Below are positions 1-7,950 of a DNA stretch of 64,000 bases, piece by piece. The DNA is taken from assembly GCA_010672585.1 (NCBI GenBank), contig JAAHGF010000013.1, forward strand, positions 124,428 to 188,427, written 5' to 3'. Every line of letters starts with the position of its first letter. Within the stretch, counting starts at the first letter, position 1. The notes under the pieces were generated by a model that was not told where the DNA came from, ran no database searches, and saw only the letters and a list, made by a program, of their open reading frames with translations. Origin of the DNA: Okeania sp. SIO1I7. GTDB taxonomy: Bacteria > Cyanobacteriota > Cyanobacteriia > Cyanobacteriales > Microcoleaceae. The position numbers and the translations under genes were made by a program.

Positions 1-1005
1 GCTTCAACTACTCCCGACCCAATTTTAAATGTAACTCCGGGAAGTAATCTGACAGTTAATATTGGCAATGTAAATAATCGAGGTCAAATTAGTGGTACGA
101 AATTTAATGATACGAATACTAATGGAACATTCGACCCTGGAGAATTGGGTTTATCAGATATTACTTTATATTTAGACCTCAACCAAAATGGATTTTTGGA
201 TGAGGGAGAACCTCCAACTATTACTGGTATTAATGGTGAATATTCTTTCCTAGATTTACCTCCTAATACTTATATATTGAGAGAAATTTCTCCACCAGGT
301 TTTGCTTCAACTACTCCCGACCCAATTATTGATGTAACTCCAGGAAGTAATATTACTAATATCAATATTGGCAATGTAAATAATCGAGGTCAAATTAGTG
401 GTACGAAATTTAATGATACGAATACTAATGGAACATTCGACCCTGGAGAATTGGGTTTATCAGATATTACTTTATATTTAGACCTCAATCAAAATGGATT
501 TTTGGATGAGGGAGAACCTCCAACTATTACTGGTGTGAATGGTGAATATTCTTTCCTAGATTTACCCCCAGATACTTATACAATTAGGGAAACTCAAGCA
601 CCAAATTTTGACCAAACTACTCCCGACCCAATTATCAATGTAACTCCAGGAAGTAATATTACTAATATCAATATTGGGAATGTAAGTAACCGAGGTGAAA
701 TTAATGGCATTAAATTTAATGATGGAAATGCAAATGGAATATTAGACCCTGGAGAAAATGGTTTAGATAACTTCACCTTGTATCTAGATTTGAATAACAA
801 TAGTCTCTTAGATATTGGGGAACCTGCAACTATAACTGATGAATTTGGTTTCTATTCATTTGAAGATTTACCTCCCAATGTTTACATAATACGAGAAGTA
901 CAAAAATTTGGCTTCTCTCAAACTACTATCGATCCAGTTATTGATGTAGATCCTGGCAGTAATATTAATAATGTCAATATTGGCAACTTCAATGAATTTC
1001 TTTAA
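1..1005 (+). CDS. SdrD-B-like repeat surface protein, 3' part
   Basis: The reading frame is open from the first base, so the gene starts upstream of the window. The TTG at 145 is only the first possible start codon inside the repeats. The protein is built from near-identical 102-residue (306 bp) units; the same point of the unit recurs at 71, 377 and 683. Each unit carries an EF-hand-like loop (DTNTNGTFDPGE) and a second Asp/Asn/Gly loop (DLNQNGFLDEGE), then a beta-rich stretch ending in TPGSNITNINIGNV. This is the pattern of SdrD B-like (Cna-B fold) calcium-binding stalk domains of large secreted or cell-surface proteins. The C-terminus ends shortly after the last unit, with no sorting signal or RTX tail. 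The ligand and the N-terminal part cannot be seen. Confidence 0.85.
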   Translation, partial: ASTTPDPILNVTPGSNLTVNIGNVNNRGQISGTKFNDTNTNGTFDPGELGLSDITLYLDLNQNGFLDEGEPPTITGINGEYSFLDLPPNTYILREISPPGFASTTPDPIIDVTPGSNITNINIGNVNNRGQISGTKFNDTNTNGTFDPGELGLSDITLYLDLNQNGFLDEGEPPTITGVNGEYSFLDLPPDTYTIRETQAPNFDQTTPDPIINVTPGSNITNINIGNVSNRGEINGIKFNDGNANGILDPGENGLDNFTLYLDLNNNSLLDIGEPATITDEFGFYSFEDLPPNVYIIREVQKFGFSQTTIDPVIDVDPGSNINNVNIGNFNEFL

Positions 1006-1181
1006 GCTATGCTTGATAAAACCAATTTGATATCTTTGTCTATGATTAAATTTTTGAGTTACGCGTCGGGAGTGGAATAGAGGCAATACAAGAAAAAGGT
1101 TGAAAAATATTCTAATACTCCTCACCGTTCTTAGAAACCTAAAGTAGGACTTGAGAAAAATGGCTTAATTCTAGATTTAGA

Positions 1182-1266
1182 CAGAAGTTACGCAAAACGT
1201 GAAATTAGACACCATCTTTAGGGGTTAACAGCCGTTAACCCCTACTATAGTAATGCGTAAGTCCTG
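1182..1266. mobile_element. MITE-like element, 5-bp-TSD family, copy 1
   Basis: An 85-bp element with inverted ends: left CAGAAGTTACGCA, right TGCGTAAGTCCTG. It is flanked by a perfect 5-bp direct repeat TTAGA (1177-1181 and 1267-1271). Inside is a hairpin with a 10-bp stem (1220-1229 pairing with 1234-1243). It has no coding capacity. Copies with the same ends lie at 45963-46053 and 51729-51864. Confidence 0.75.
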
Positions 1267-1300
1267 TTAGAGTGAAAAACATATTCTGCTCCCCAAAAAA

Positions 1301-3157
1301 CTAAAGAGACTGTTGATATTTCACCAAAAGTTCAGGAATATAATCATAACCATCCACTCCAATAACAGGCAAAATTTCTGACCGTTTCCTATTTAAAATA
1401 TCATTAAAATCCTCTCCCAATTGACCTTTCAAAACAACCATTAATCCAGCAGTTTGCCGCCATTCATTAGCACCAATTTGCTCTAACAAATACATACCCA
1501 AACAACCTGCAAAAATAGCTTGCTCTAAATTTTGTAAACTATAGTAAGCCTGAGCAAGATAAGCCAAATTCAAACCTTGCAAATATAAATCCCCAGAATA
1601 TTGAGCAGCTTGCCAACCACCAAGCAAATATAACAAAGCCTCTTCAGGTTTTTCTAACACCATAAATGCAATTCCCAAACTACTAAAACAAAGAGACTTA
1701 CTCTGACCATCACCCAAAGTTTCCGATAACTTTAAACCCTGTTGTAGATAATTAATCGCATTTTCATAAATCTCAGTTTCCATCATTTCTTGTTGTCTAG
1801 CTTGGAAAACTTCACTAAAACCTAAATTAGCTAAAGCATTAGCTTCCCCTTTTTTATCCCCTATTTGTCGAGAAAACATCAACGCTCTTTGACTATAATT
1901 AATTGCCTCACTATAATCTTGCATCGCCACACAAGTCCGACTCAAATGATTAAGATTAGCAATTTCACAGAATTGATCCTCAGTTTCTTGGGCAATTTCT
2001 AAAGCTTTTTTATGAAATTCCATTGCCTTTAAATTTTCCCCCAAAGTTTGCTGAGAATAACCCAATAAAGTTAAAATTCTTGCCTTAGCTTGAGTACCTT
2101 TAACTATTTGCAAAGGTGCATCTAAATAACTCAAAGCATTCTGTAAATATTCTCCAGAAAAAGAAGCAAAAATCCCACCATAGAGCGGAAAATATTCCTG
2201 TTGAGAAAAGGCACGAAAAATTTGCAATGCTACCTGAAAACAAGAATTAGTTAAACGAGGTCTAGCTTGAAAACCATTAGCTAATTGACACCAAATAGTA
2301 GCAAATGTCAAAAAAGTAGAAATAGATAATTTTGCCCCTACCTTAGCATCATAAATTAACTTATCAAACCATTCAACTAATCCCCTTTGTAAACATTGTA
2401 AAATCAATGCCAATTCAACTAAATTACTAGCCTCAATACTCGCCTTACTCGCAAATTCTACAATCGACTTTTCCAAGGCAATAGTATTAAATAAACCCTC
2501 TGGAAAAGAACTATTTACCTGTTTTGCCCATAATACCCACGGTCCTCGTTGTTCGGGAGTACCACCAAATCCTAATTGACCCCTACTTTGGTCATAGATC
2601 CAACTTACCAAATAAGGTTGCAGTCGTTGCCAAGCTTCCAGACCTTTAGTAATACCAGTCGCAAACTGTTGCAAATCTTTTTCTAATTCATGGTCAGCAG
2701 TTTGGAGTTTTTGTCCGTCCAGACTTTTGGCCAGTTTTTGTAGTTGATTGAGAGTTAGAGGTTGTTTTTGGTTAGGATCGATAGCATTGAATAAAGTAGT
2801 CAGGCGATCGCTAGACTCAGCATCAATAATTTCTTGTACAGAAGAAGCGATCGCTTCTTGAGTTTGATTTAGTTTTTCCCACCGCTCCCATTCTCCCTGA
2901 ATAGTTTTTAATGCTCGCAAACGACGATTAGCTTTTGCTTGTTTTAACTCATCAGTTTCTGTATCTACTTGCTTTTGAATAGTTTGCAGACGTTCGTCAA
3001 AACAACGTTCAAAAATTTCGCCCGTACCACTACTAATTTCTTTTACCAGCATTTGATATACTTGTTCCTTAGAACGAATTTGACCTTTGAGAGTAATTTC
3101 CACAATGTGGTCAATTAAATTTAGATAGCGTTCCTGCCAAGAAATAGATTCTGTCAT
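1301..3157 (-). CDS. TPR-repeat protein
   Basis: A 618-residue soluble protein of unknown specific role. Residues about 1-160 are charged and helical, with a run of Lys/Glu-rich helices. Residues about 355-565 contain tandem tetratricopeptide repeats, recognisable from units such as NLKAMEFHKKALEIAQE, DYSEAINYSQRALMFSRQ and NAINYLQQGLKLSETLG. TPR arrays are protein-protein scaffolds. No enzyme domain, signal peptide or membrane segment is seen. The ATG start lies directly inside a CTGATAA heptamer array (3153-3190), which therefore supplies its 5' leader. No adjacent gene suggests a partner. Confidence 0.8.
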   Translation of the reverse strand: MTESISWQERYLNLIDHIVEITLKGQIRSKEQVYQMLVKEISSGTGEIFERCFDERLQTIQKQVDTETDELKQAKANRRLRALKTIQGEWERWEKLNQTQEAIASSVQEIIDAESSDRLTTLFNAIDPNQKQPLTLNQLQKLAKSLDGQKLQTADHELEKDLQQFATGITKGLEAWQRLQPYLVSWIYDQSRGQLGFGGTPEQRGPWVLWAKQVNSSFPEGLFNTIALEKSIVEFASKASIEASNLVELALILQCLQRGLVEWFDKLIYDAKVGAKLSISTFLTFATIWCQLANGFQARPRLTNSCFQVALQIFRAFSQQEYFPLYGGIFASFSGEYLQNALSYLDAPLQIVKGTQAKARILTLLGYSQQTLGENLKAMEFHKKALEIAQETEDQFCEIANLNHLSRTCVAMQDYSEAINYSQRALMFSRQIGDKKGEANALANLGFSEVFQARQQEMMETEIYENAINYLQQGLKLSETLGDGQSKSLCFSSLGIAFMVLEKPEEALLYLLGGWQAAQYSGDLYLQGLNLAYLAQAYYSLQNLEQAIFAGCLGMYLLEQIGANEWRQTAGLMVVLKGQLGEDFNDILNRKRSEILPVIGVDGYDYIPELLVKYQQSL

Positions 3158-3190
3158 TTCAGTTATCAGTTATCAGTTATCAGTTATCAG
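3153..3190 (-). repeat. CTGATAA heptamer array running into a start codon
   Basis: On the minus strand CTGATAA units end in CTGAAATGAC, whose ATG is the start codon of the TPR gene. The same arrangement occurs at 12120-12150 and 62248-62271. Confidence 0.8.
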
Positions 3191-3605
3191 TACCTTTTGC
3201 TTTCCTACGGAATGCTGCGCAAACAGCTAAAAGCTTGACATCAGGAATATTCTCTTCTCTTGGTCGATTAGAGATGGCGAGGAGACCTCGCCATCTCTCG
3301 ACCGCTTTTTTTATCCTCTTAAAAGGGGAAGGCTAATTCTTTTTAAGAGGAGAATATTCATAAGAAATACAAAAAATTGTGCAAATATACGAATCTTCCC
3401 ATCTCCCTGTATAAATAGATTCCAAATGGGCTCTATAGGTTTAATTCCTACCTGTCTCAGCCGTAGTTTCTACAAGCTTGTTGTGATTTGACTCCATCCA
3501 CTTTTCCTATCCTTTATTCCTTCCTCCTTCCTCCTTCTTCCTTCTTCCTTCTTCCTTCTTCCTTCTTCCTTCTTAAAATACAATCATAATATTGATTGAG
3601 TTAAT
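3191..3605. other. Intergenic, palindromic and low-complexity repeats
   Basis: No gene is seen. The interval holds a copy of a dispersed GTTTGCGCAGCATTCCGTAGG-like sequence near 3203-3225. It also holds a strong palindrome at 3262-3303 (12-bp stem 3271-3282/3286-3297, with outer GGTCGA/TCGACC arms) and a CTTCCTT repeat at about 3520-3575. The palindrome recurs in altered form near 7503, 9763 and 25079. Confidence 0.7.
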
Positions 3606-4646
3606 TTATAGATGTACCACTACAAACATTCTTTCAAACATTTCATTAATCATATCTTCCATCTCATCTATATTTACAGAATTAGGACCTCTAACAAACT
3701 CTTTTAGTGTAATTTTTCGGTCTTTAAAATCTTTAACAAAATTATGCAATGCTTGCAAAGAATTTAGATCGACTTCTGCTTCTGCAACCAACTTTTCCAT
3801 CAAATTTTCTCCTTGTCGCTTTGCTTTGCGATACTGTTTTACCATATTTCCTTGAGGAGTCTTTTTCACCTCTCGTAATTCTGATTTAACTTGTTCATAT
3901 TGTAGAGATAACAGTTCAATTTCTTTCTCTAATTGTTCACATTCTTTTTCACTATCATTTTGGGAAAACTTAACTTTTTCCTGATTTTTATCTCTTTCAA
4001 TTTCTAGTAACCGAGCTAGATCGCCACTTTTATAAGCAATATTAATTTCTTTCATTATTTCAGTATAGAAAACACGAGTTTCATTATCGCTAGCTTTATC
4101 TGGATGAAATTTATCGGCTAATTTTAAAAATATTTTTCTCAGGTCTCTACTAGGACGTGGTTGAGAAATATCCTCATTTTCATAGTAATGATTATTTTCT
4201 CCAAAAAAATCTTTCTCCGTTGTCTTTTGATAATCATCTCTATCTTCATCTTGAAAATTTGCCGATGATGACCGAGAAAAATATTCTGGGCGAGGAGAAA
4301 TTTTACCTGTTAATTGTAAGATACGATAAATATCTACAATTTCTTGTTTTTGACGTTTTCCTAAACGTTTATTACCTAAAATTTTTTCAAATAGACCATG
4401 AATTTTTTGATCTAGACTATTTATTTTTTCATAAAATGGTCTACTTTTTTGAACCATTTCTTGAGTAAGTGTTTGCATTTGTTGAGTCAGGTTAGACAAC
4501 TCAGTTTTTTTACGTTTGATTTTGGTCAGAAGTTTTTTATGTTTTTCGTTGAGAAAATCAATCCTAGCATGAATAGAAGAGAATGATAGGGAATTTTCTT
4601 GAGGTAGAGAATTAGAAGTGGATTTTTTTTGAGTTTTTCTTGGCAT
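3606..4646 (-). CDS. J-domain-like coiled-coil protein
   Basis: A 346-residue protein. Residues about 30-90 form a Lys/Glu/Gln-rich coiled coil. Residues about 165-230 resemble a DnaJ domain, with the diagnostic HPD tripeptide (KFHPDK, about 181-183) after a helix of the RKIFLKLADK type. The rest is a second long coiled coil. The HPD motif suggests it can stimulate an Hsp70 ATPase; there is no Gly/Phe or zinc-finger region, so it is a type III J-protein at most. The ATG at 4646 is preferred over an upstream TTG at 4679, because the eleven extra residues are hydrophobic and unlike the charged N-terminus. The client is unknown. Confidence 0.8.
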   Translation of the reverse strand: MPRKTQKKSTSNSLPQENSLSFSSIHARIDFLNEKHKKLLTKIKRKKTELSNLTQQMQTLTQEMVQKSRPFYEKINSLDQKIHGLFEKILGNKRLGKRQKQEIVDIYRILQLTGKISPRPEYFSRSSSANFQDEDRDDYQKTTEKDFFGENNHYYENEDISQPRPSRDLRKIFLKLADKFHPDKASDNETRVFYTEIMKEINIAYKSGDLARLLEIERDKNQEKVKFSQNDSEKECEQLEKEIELLSLQYEQVKSELREVKKTPQGNMVKQYRKAKRQGENLMEKLVAEAEVDLNSLQALHNFVKDFKDRKITLKEFVRGPNSVNIDEMEDMINEMFERMFVVVHL

Positions 4647-4743
4647 AGATAGTAAGTATAATAATAAAATTTTTGGCAATTTAATCTTTTATAGTTTATC
4701 GTAATTTACTCAATGTGTCATCTGAGTCAGAATATATAGCGCA

Positions 4744-4900
4744 ACTCAAAACTCAAAACTCAAAAGTTAAAAGTTAAAACTCAAAACTCAAAAGTTAAAA
4801 GTTAAAACTCAAAAGTTAAAAGTTAAAAGTTAAAAGTTAAAAGTTAAAAGTTAAAAGTTAAAAGTTAAAAGTTAAAAGTTAAAAGTTAAAAGTTAAAAGT
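4744..4900. repeat. AAAAGTT/AAAACTC heptamer tandem array
   Basis: About 22 consecutive 7-bp units. They begin as a mixture of AAAACTC and AAAAGTT and end as a pure AAAAGTT run. No coding capacity is seen. The same unit forms the last codons of the SDR gene at 14964. Confidence 0.9.
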
Positions 4901-5229
4901 AATATCTGACTGAGTTTGAGCATTTATAAATGTCCTAATACCAATTTTAAAAAAGAATGCTATACTTAAGTTGTACTTCAATTATTAAGTAATTAACACA
5001 GAAGTATAGAACTTTTTTGATAATTATTAGCTATTTCTTGTTAATTATTCTTATCTTTACTTCTCCCCTACTCCCCCACTCCCCTACTCCCCTACTCCCC
5101 TGCTCAAGAAAATGTAGCAAACATTTATCAAATTGGTTAACCTATTTGCGTAGTGCTATAGTATCTCTAATTGATTCAAAAAGCTAAGATGCAAATTGTT
5201 TCTTACCAAATTATTCAAAATCATTAACA

Positions 5230-5258
5230 CAAAAAAAACAGGGGATATTATCCCCTGT
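5230..5258 (-). terminator. Rho-independent terminator of the 86-residue secreted protein gene
   Basis: On the minus strand a perfect 9-bp stem (ACAGGGGAT with ATCCCCTGT, 5238-5246/5250-5258) and a 3-nt loop are followed by eight T residues. It lies about 40 bp beyond the stop codon of the gene at 5299-5559 and in the right orientation. Confidence 0.85.
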
Positions 5259-5298
5259 TGCCAACAGAATTTACCAACAATATGCTTTTTACTATTTA

Positions 5299-5559
5299 TT
5301 AGTCTTTAACAGAAACTTTTACCATTTGCGCTGCTGTATTTTTTTCTCTCTTGACTTCAACCACTAAAGTATTAACTATTTCTCCAATTTCAGCTAAAGT
5401 TGCTTTACTATAGCTATAAAGTTTTATCCCACTTTTAATAATCGTCTTAGCAATAGACTTTTGTGCTAGAGTCACCTTCAAGTTTACTGATAGCAAACTC
5501 AAATTAAATATTAAAGCTAATAGATTAATCTGCTTAACTGTTTTCAGTAGACTTGACAT
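5299..5559 (-). CDS. Small protein with N-terminal export or membrane segment
   Basis: An 86-residue protein. A Lys-containing N-terminus is followed by a hydrophobic stretch (about 11-30, INLLALIFNLSLLSVNL) that looks like a signal peptide or signal anchor. A short amphipathic region rich in Ala, Lys and Ile follows. The start is supported by AGGAAA eight bases upstream of the ATG, and the gene ends at a strong terminator, so it is a single-gene transcription unit. No family is recognised with confidence; small cyanobacterial membrane-associated proteins of the DUF5132 kind have a similar plan. Function unknown. Confidence 0.65.
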   Translation of the reverse strand: MSSLLKTVKQINLLALIFNLSLLSVNLKVTLAQKSIAKTIIKSGIKLYSYSKATLAEIGEIVNTLVVEVKREKNTAAQMVKVSVKD

Positions 5560-6074
5560 AATTGATTTCCTGTTTTTAACTTAAGGTTATGAGTATTTCA
5601 AGTTTTTATGGGTAGAATTTTTCTATTTATTGATTGTGGAGTTTTTGTTGTAGAGTTAGAGTTAACTTTATGTACTAAACTTGTTTACCAGATTATCTAT
5701 GTCTTTCATTAATTATATTGAACTGTAGCCCAATCTCATAAGTCATTCTCCTAAATTAAATTTCTCTGACTTGAAACAGCTTATCTATTACTAATCTCTG
5801 AGTTCAAACGAGGTTTATTGCTTCATTAATTTCTAGATTAATACTATTCTCGAAAAAAAGCAAGCCTTGTTACGGTTATTCATAACTTTGTTTTATTAGA
5901 AAAATTTAATGTCAACCTGGAAAACCTTAATGTTAAAGACTTTGAAAGGAGTAAGAAAGTAATTTTAAACTTAAAAGACAATGCTCTACTCAGGTAATTT
6001 TATAGGTATTTATTCTCAAACAATTAAAGTTATATTATTTGGATTAATCGCATTTTATTTAGTGGCATAAGTCC
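5560..6074. other. Intergenic, possible tiny membrane peptide
   Basis: AT-rich DNA without a clear gene. One short frame at 5981-6070 would encode a 29-residue peptide with a single hydrophobic helix (IKVILFGLIAFYLV). No family match is recognised and no good ribosome binding site is directly upstream, so it is noted only as a possibility. Confidence 0.35.
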
Positions 6075-6335
6075 ATGAAGGTCTGGGACATACGGTCGGA
6101 TGTCGAAAATTTTGCTGCCATTCATTTAACTGGGGATGCTGAAACGATACTGGATTTATATGGGTGCTGGCCTTATTTTGAAGGTCAGAAGTTTGGAGAT
6201 ACTTGGCCAAAGAATCAGGCAAAGTTTAAAACCCTAAATACTCCTAGTGGACTGACACACCTTAAATGGTGCATTAGATGGGGAATGGGGAGATGGGGAG
6301 ATGGGGTGACGAAAAAAGCTAATGCACTATTTTAG
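6075..6335 (+). pseudogene. Possible Imm11-like N-terminal fragment
   Basis: An 86-residue frame. Its first 60 or so residues look like real protein (KVWDIRSDVENF, then YFEGQKFGDTWP). This is loosely reminiscent of the N-terminus of Imm11/DUF1629-type proteins, which have a bulky aromatic start and an F-x-G-x-x-x-x-x-x-W pattern. The last 20 residues come from a GGGGAGATGG low-complexity repeat and end at a TAG. The same frame stays open after that stop to 6545. The most economical reading is a gene cut by repeat insertion. The family assignment is weak. Confidence 0.3.
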
Positions 6336-6584
6336 GCGAAACAATCCACTAGAAGCTTTAAAAGAGGTGTTGGGAACTTTGTGGACATGGATTCTGGTAT
6401 TTTAGTTTGTGATAATCTTGCGTTAATAAAATTAAAAAAGCTGATTTTAAATGAGGTAGAAATTTTGTCTATTATTGATAATTTATGTGCGATAATTGAT
6501 TTAATTTTTTATGATCGGAGATGTTTATTATATAGTGACGAATAAATCAGATAATGAGTGTCAACTATTACCAATTATTCTTTA
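6336..6584 (+). other. Intergenic, short open frame 6387-6545
   Basis: A 52-residue frame (6387-6545, beginning MDSGILVCDN) ends 39 bp before the riboflavin-synthase-like gene. It lies in the same frame as the preceding fragment and may be its remaining C-terminal part. No family is recognised. Confidence 0.3.
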
Positions 6585-7187
6585 ATGTTTACTGGAATTA
6601 TTCAAGAAACGGGAAAAGTCTATCAAGTTCGCTCACAAGGTTTGGGATGTGAATTAATTCTTGATGTTTCTGATAGTTTATATACTGAAGTGGAAATCAA
6701 GTCTAATATTTCTGTCAATGGGAGGGCGTTAACAATTTTAGGTAAAGAGATATCAGGAGAGTTTTATCTATTAAGGTTTTATCTAGCTTCGACAAAAGTT
6801 GCTGCACAATATGAAAGGCAGAAAAAGCTGAATTTAGAAATGTCTATTCGTTTGGGAGAAGAAATTTCTGGGTCTTTGTTTTATGGTGTACCTTCGGGGT
6901 ATTGTCGGTTAATTTCTAAAGAGAATTTATCAGGGGGTGGGATAAAAATTGAGGTACTTTGGCAGAATGATTTTGTTCAATATCTTGATGTTAAAGACCT
7001 GGTTTGTTTGGATGGAGTACTGTTAATAATTAGGGATATGGCAAAATTGTCTTTGATGTTTGATATTTATCCAGAAACAGTTAATTTGACTAATTTAGTA
7101 GAAAAGGAAATTGGAGAATATTTTGCGATTGAAATTGACCCAATGGTTAAAAAGATAGGGCAAATTTTAGCCAAAAAACTCAGTTGA
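6585..7187 (+). CDS. Riboflavin-synthase-like (lumazine-binding fold) protein
   Basis: A 200-residue protein beginning MFTGIIQETGKV, the hallmark N-terminus of riboflavin synthase alpha chains. The length and two-barrel layout fit, and the C-terminal half keeps YPETVNLTNL and IEIDP. The ATG at 6585 is chosen over a GTG at 6558 because it gives this canonical start. The ligand-site motifs are changed: the usual GxCLTV is GRALTI, GGHxxxGH is GEEISGSLF, and GxSLTV in the second barrel is GVLLII. It probably keeps the fold but not standard synthase activity. It may bind a flavin or lumazine like the non-catalytic lumazine and yellow fluorescent proteins of luminous bacteria. No other rib gene is nearby. 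Confidence 0.7.
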   Translation: MFTGIIQETGKVYQVRSQGLGCELILDVSDSLYTEVEIKSNISVNGRALTILGKEISGEFYLLRFYLASTKVAAQYERQKKLNLEMSIRLGEEISGSLFYGVPSGYCRLISKENLSGGGIKIEVLWQNDFVQYLDVKDLVCLDGVLLIIRDMAKLSLMFDIYPETVNLTNLVEKEIGEYFAIEIDPMVKKIGQILAKKLS

Positions 7188-7600
7188 AAGCTGAGTAATT
7201 TTCAAAAGTAAAAAGCATTTCCTGACGGAATGCTCCGCAAACAGTAATTGATGCAGTCAGGACTTCTTAGAGTCATGTTCTGCAAACAGCGAACGATAAA
7301 TATCTGATATCATGTATCTTTAAAATACCCACAATAAAAATTTTAGGGAGCAGGGAACAGAGCACACAGAACAGGGAAGTTGGAAAAACATTTTCTAGTC
7401 TAAAATTCGTTATTAGCATAAGTCTTAACCAGTTCTTTATCAGCAGCTTATGTTTACCGAATAATTAAGGTTTAAAGCCTCTCCTTTAAAGGAGAAACAA
7501 GCGGTCGAGGGATGGCGAGGTCTCCTCGCCATATCCAATCGACCAAGAGAGAAAAAATTTTCATGATTAGTCAATCCTCTTCTTTTCAAGGAGAGGTAAT
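7188..7600. other. Intergenic, dispersed repeats
   Basis: No gene. It contains a GACGGAATGCTCCGCAAACAG repeat-family member near 7223 and a palindrome with GGTCGA/TCGACC ends and a GATGGCGAGG core at 7503-7544. The palindrome is bracketed by the AAAGGAGAGG-type sequences that accompany it elsewhere. Confidence 0.6.
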
Positions 7601-7604
7601 AATT

Positions 7605-7880
7605 AGGGTTTGCTGAAAAAGTCTTTTTGCTCTTTGTAGGAGACAGCTATACTGGAGACAGGAGACAACCCACCCCTCGCCCCTCCCCCTCCCAGGAGGG
7701 GAAAAATGGGAATGTAGAGGAGGTAGGAGCGGGCGTTTTGTCCCTTAATTTTTCTGCCCAACTCTTGCACAAAATGCTAGTTTTTTGAGCAATCTTTACC
7801 GAAAACAGGCGCACTTTTTTCAACCTAAAACAGCTAAAAACTTCATCTATCAATGCTTTGATATTTAATCAGCAAGCCCT
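7605..7880. mobile_element. MITE, 4-bp-TSD family, copy 1
   Basis: A 276-bp non-coding element. Its ends are AGGGTTTGCTGA and TCAGCAAGCCCT, flanked by the direct repeat AATT (7601-7604 and 7881-7884). The inside carries GGAGACA units, a CCCACCCCT/AGGAGGGG hairpin and GAGGAGGTAGGAGCGGG, shared with the copy at 54155. The frames inside it are not genes. Confidence 0.8.
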
Positions 7881-7950
7881 AATTAATTATTAATTATTAA
7901 TTATTAATTATTAATTGTTGAATACTCCCCCACTCCCCTACTTGCAGACT

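Noticed and set aside
7647-7853. Minus-strand 68-residue frame
   Set aside because: Lies wholly inside a non-coding MITE.
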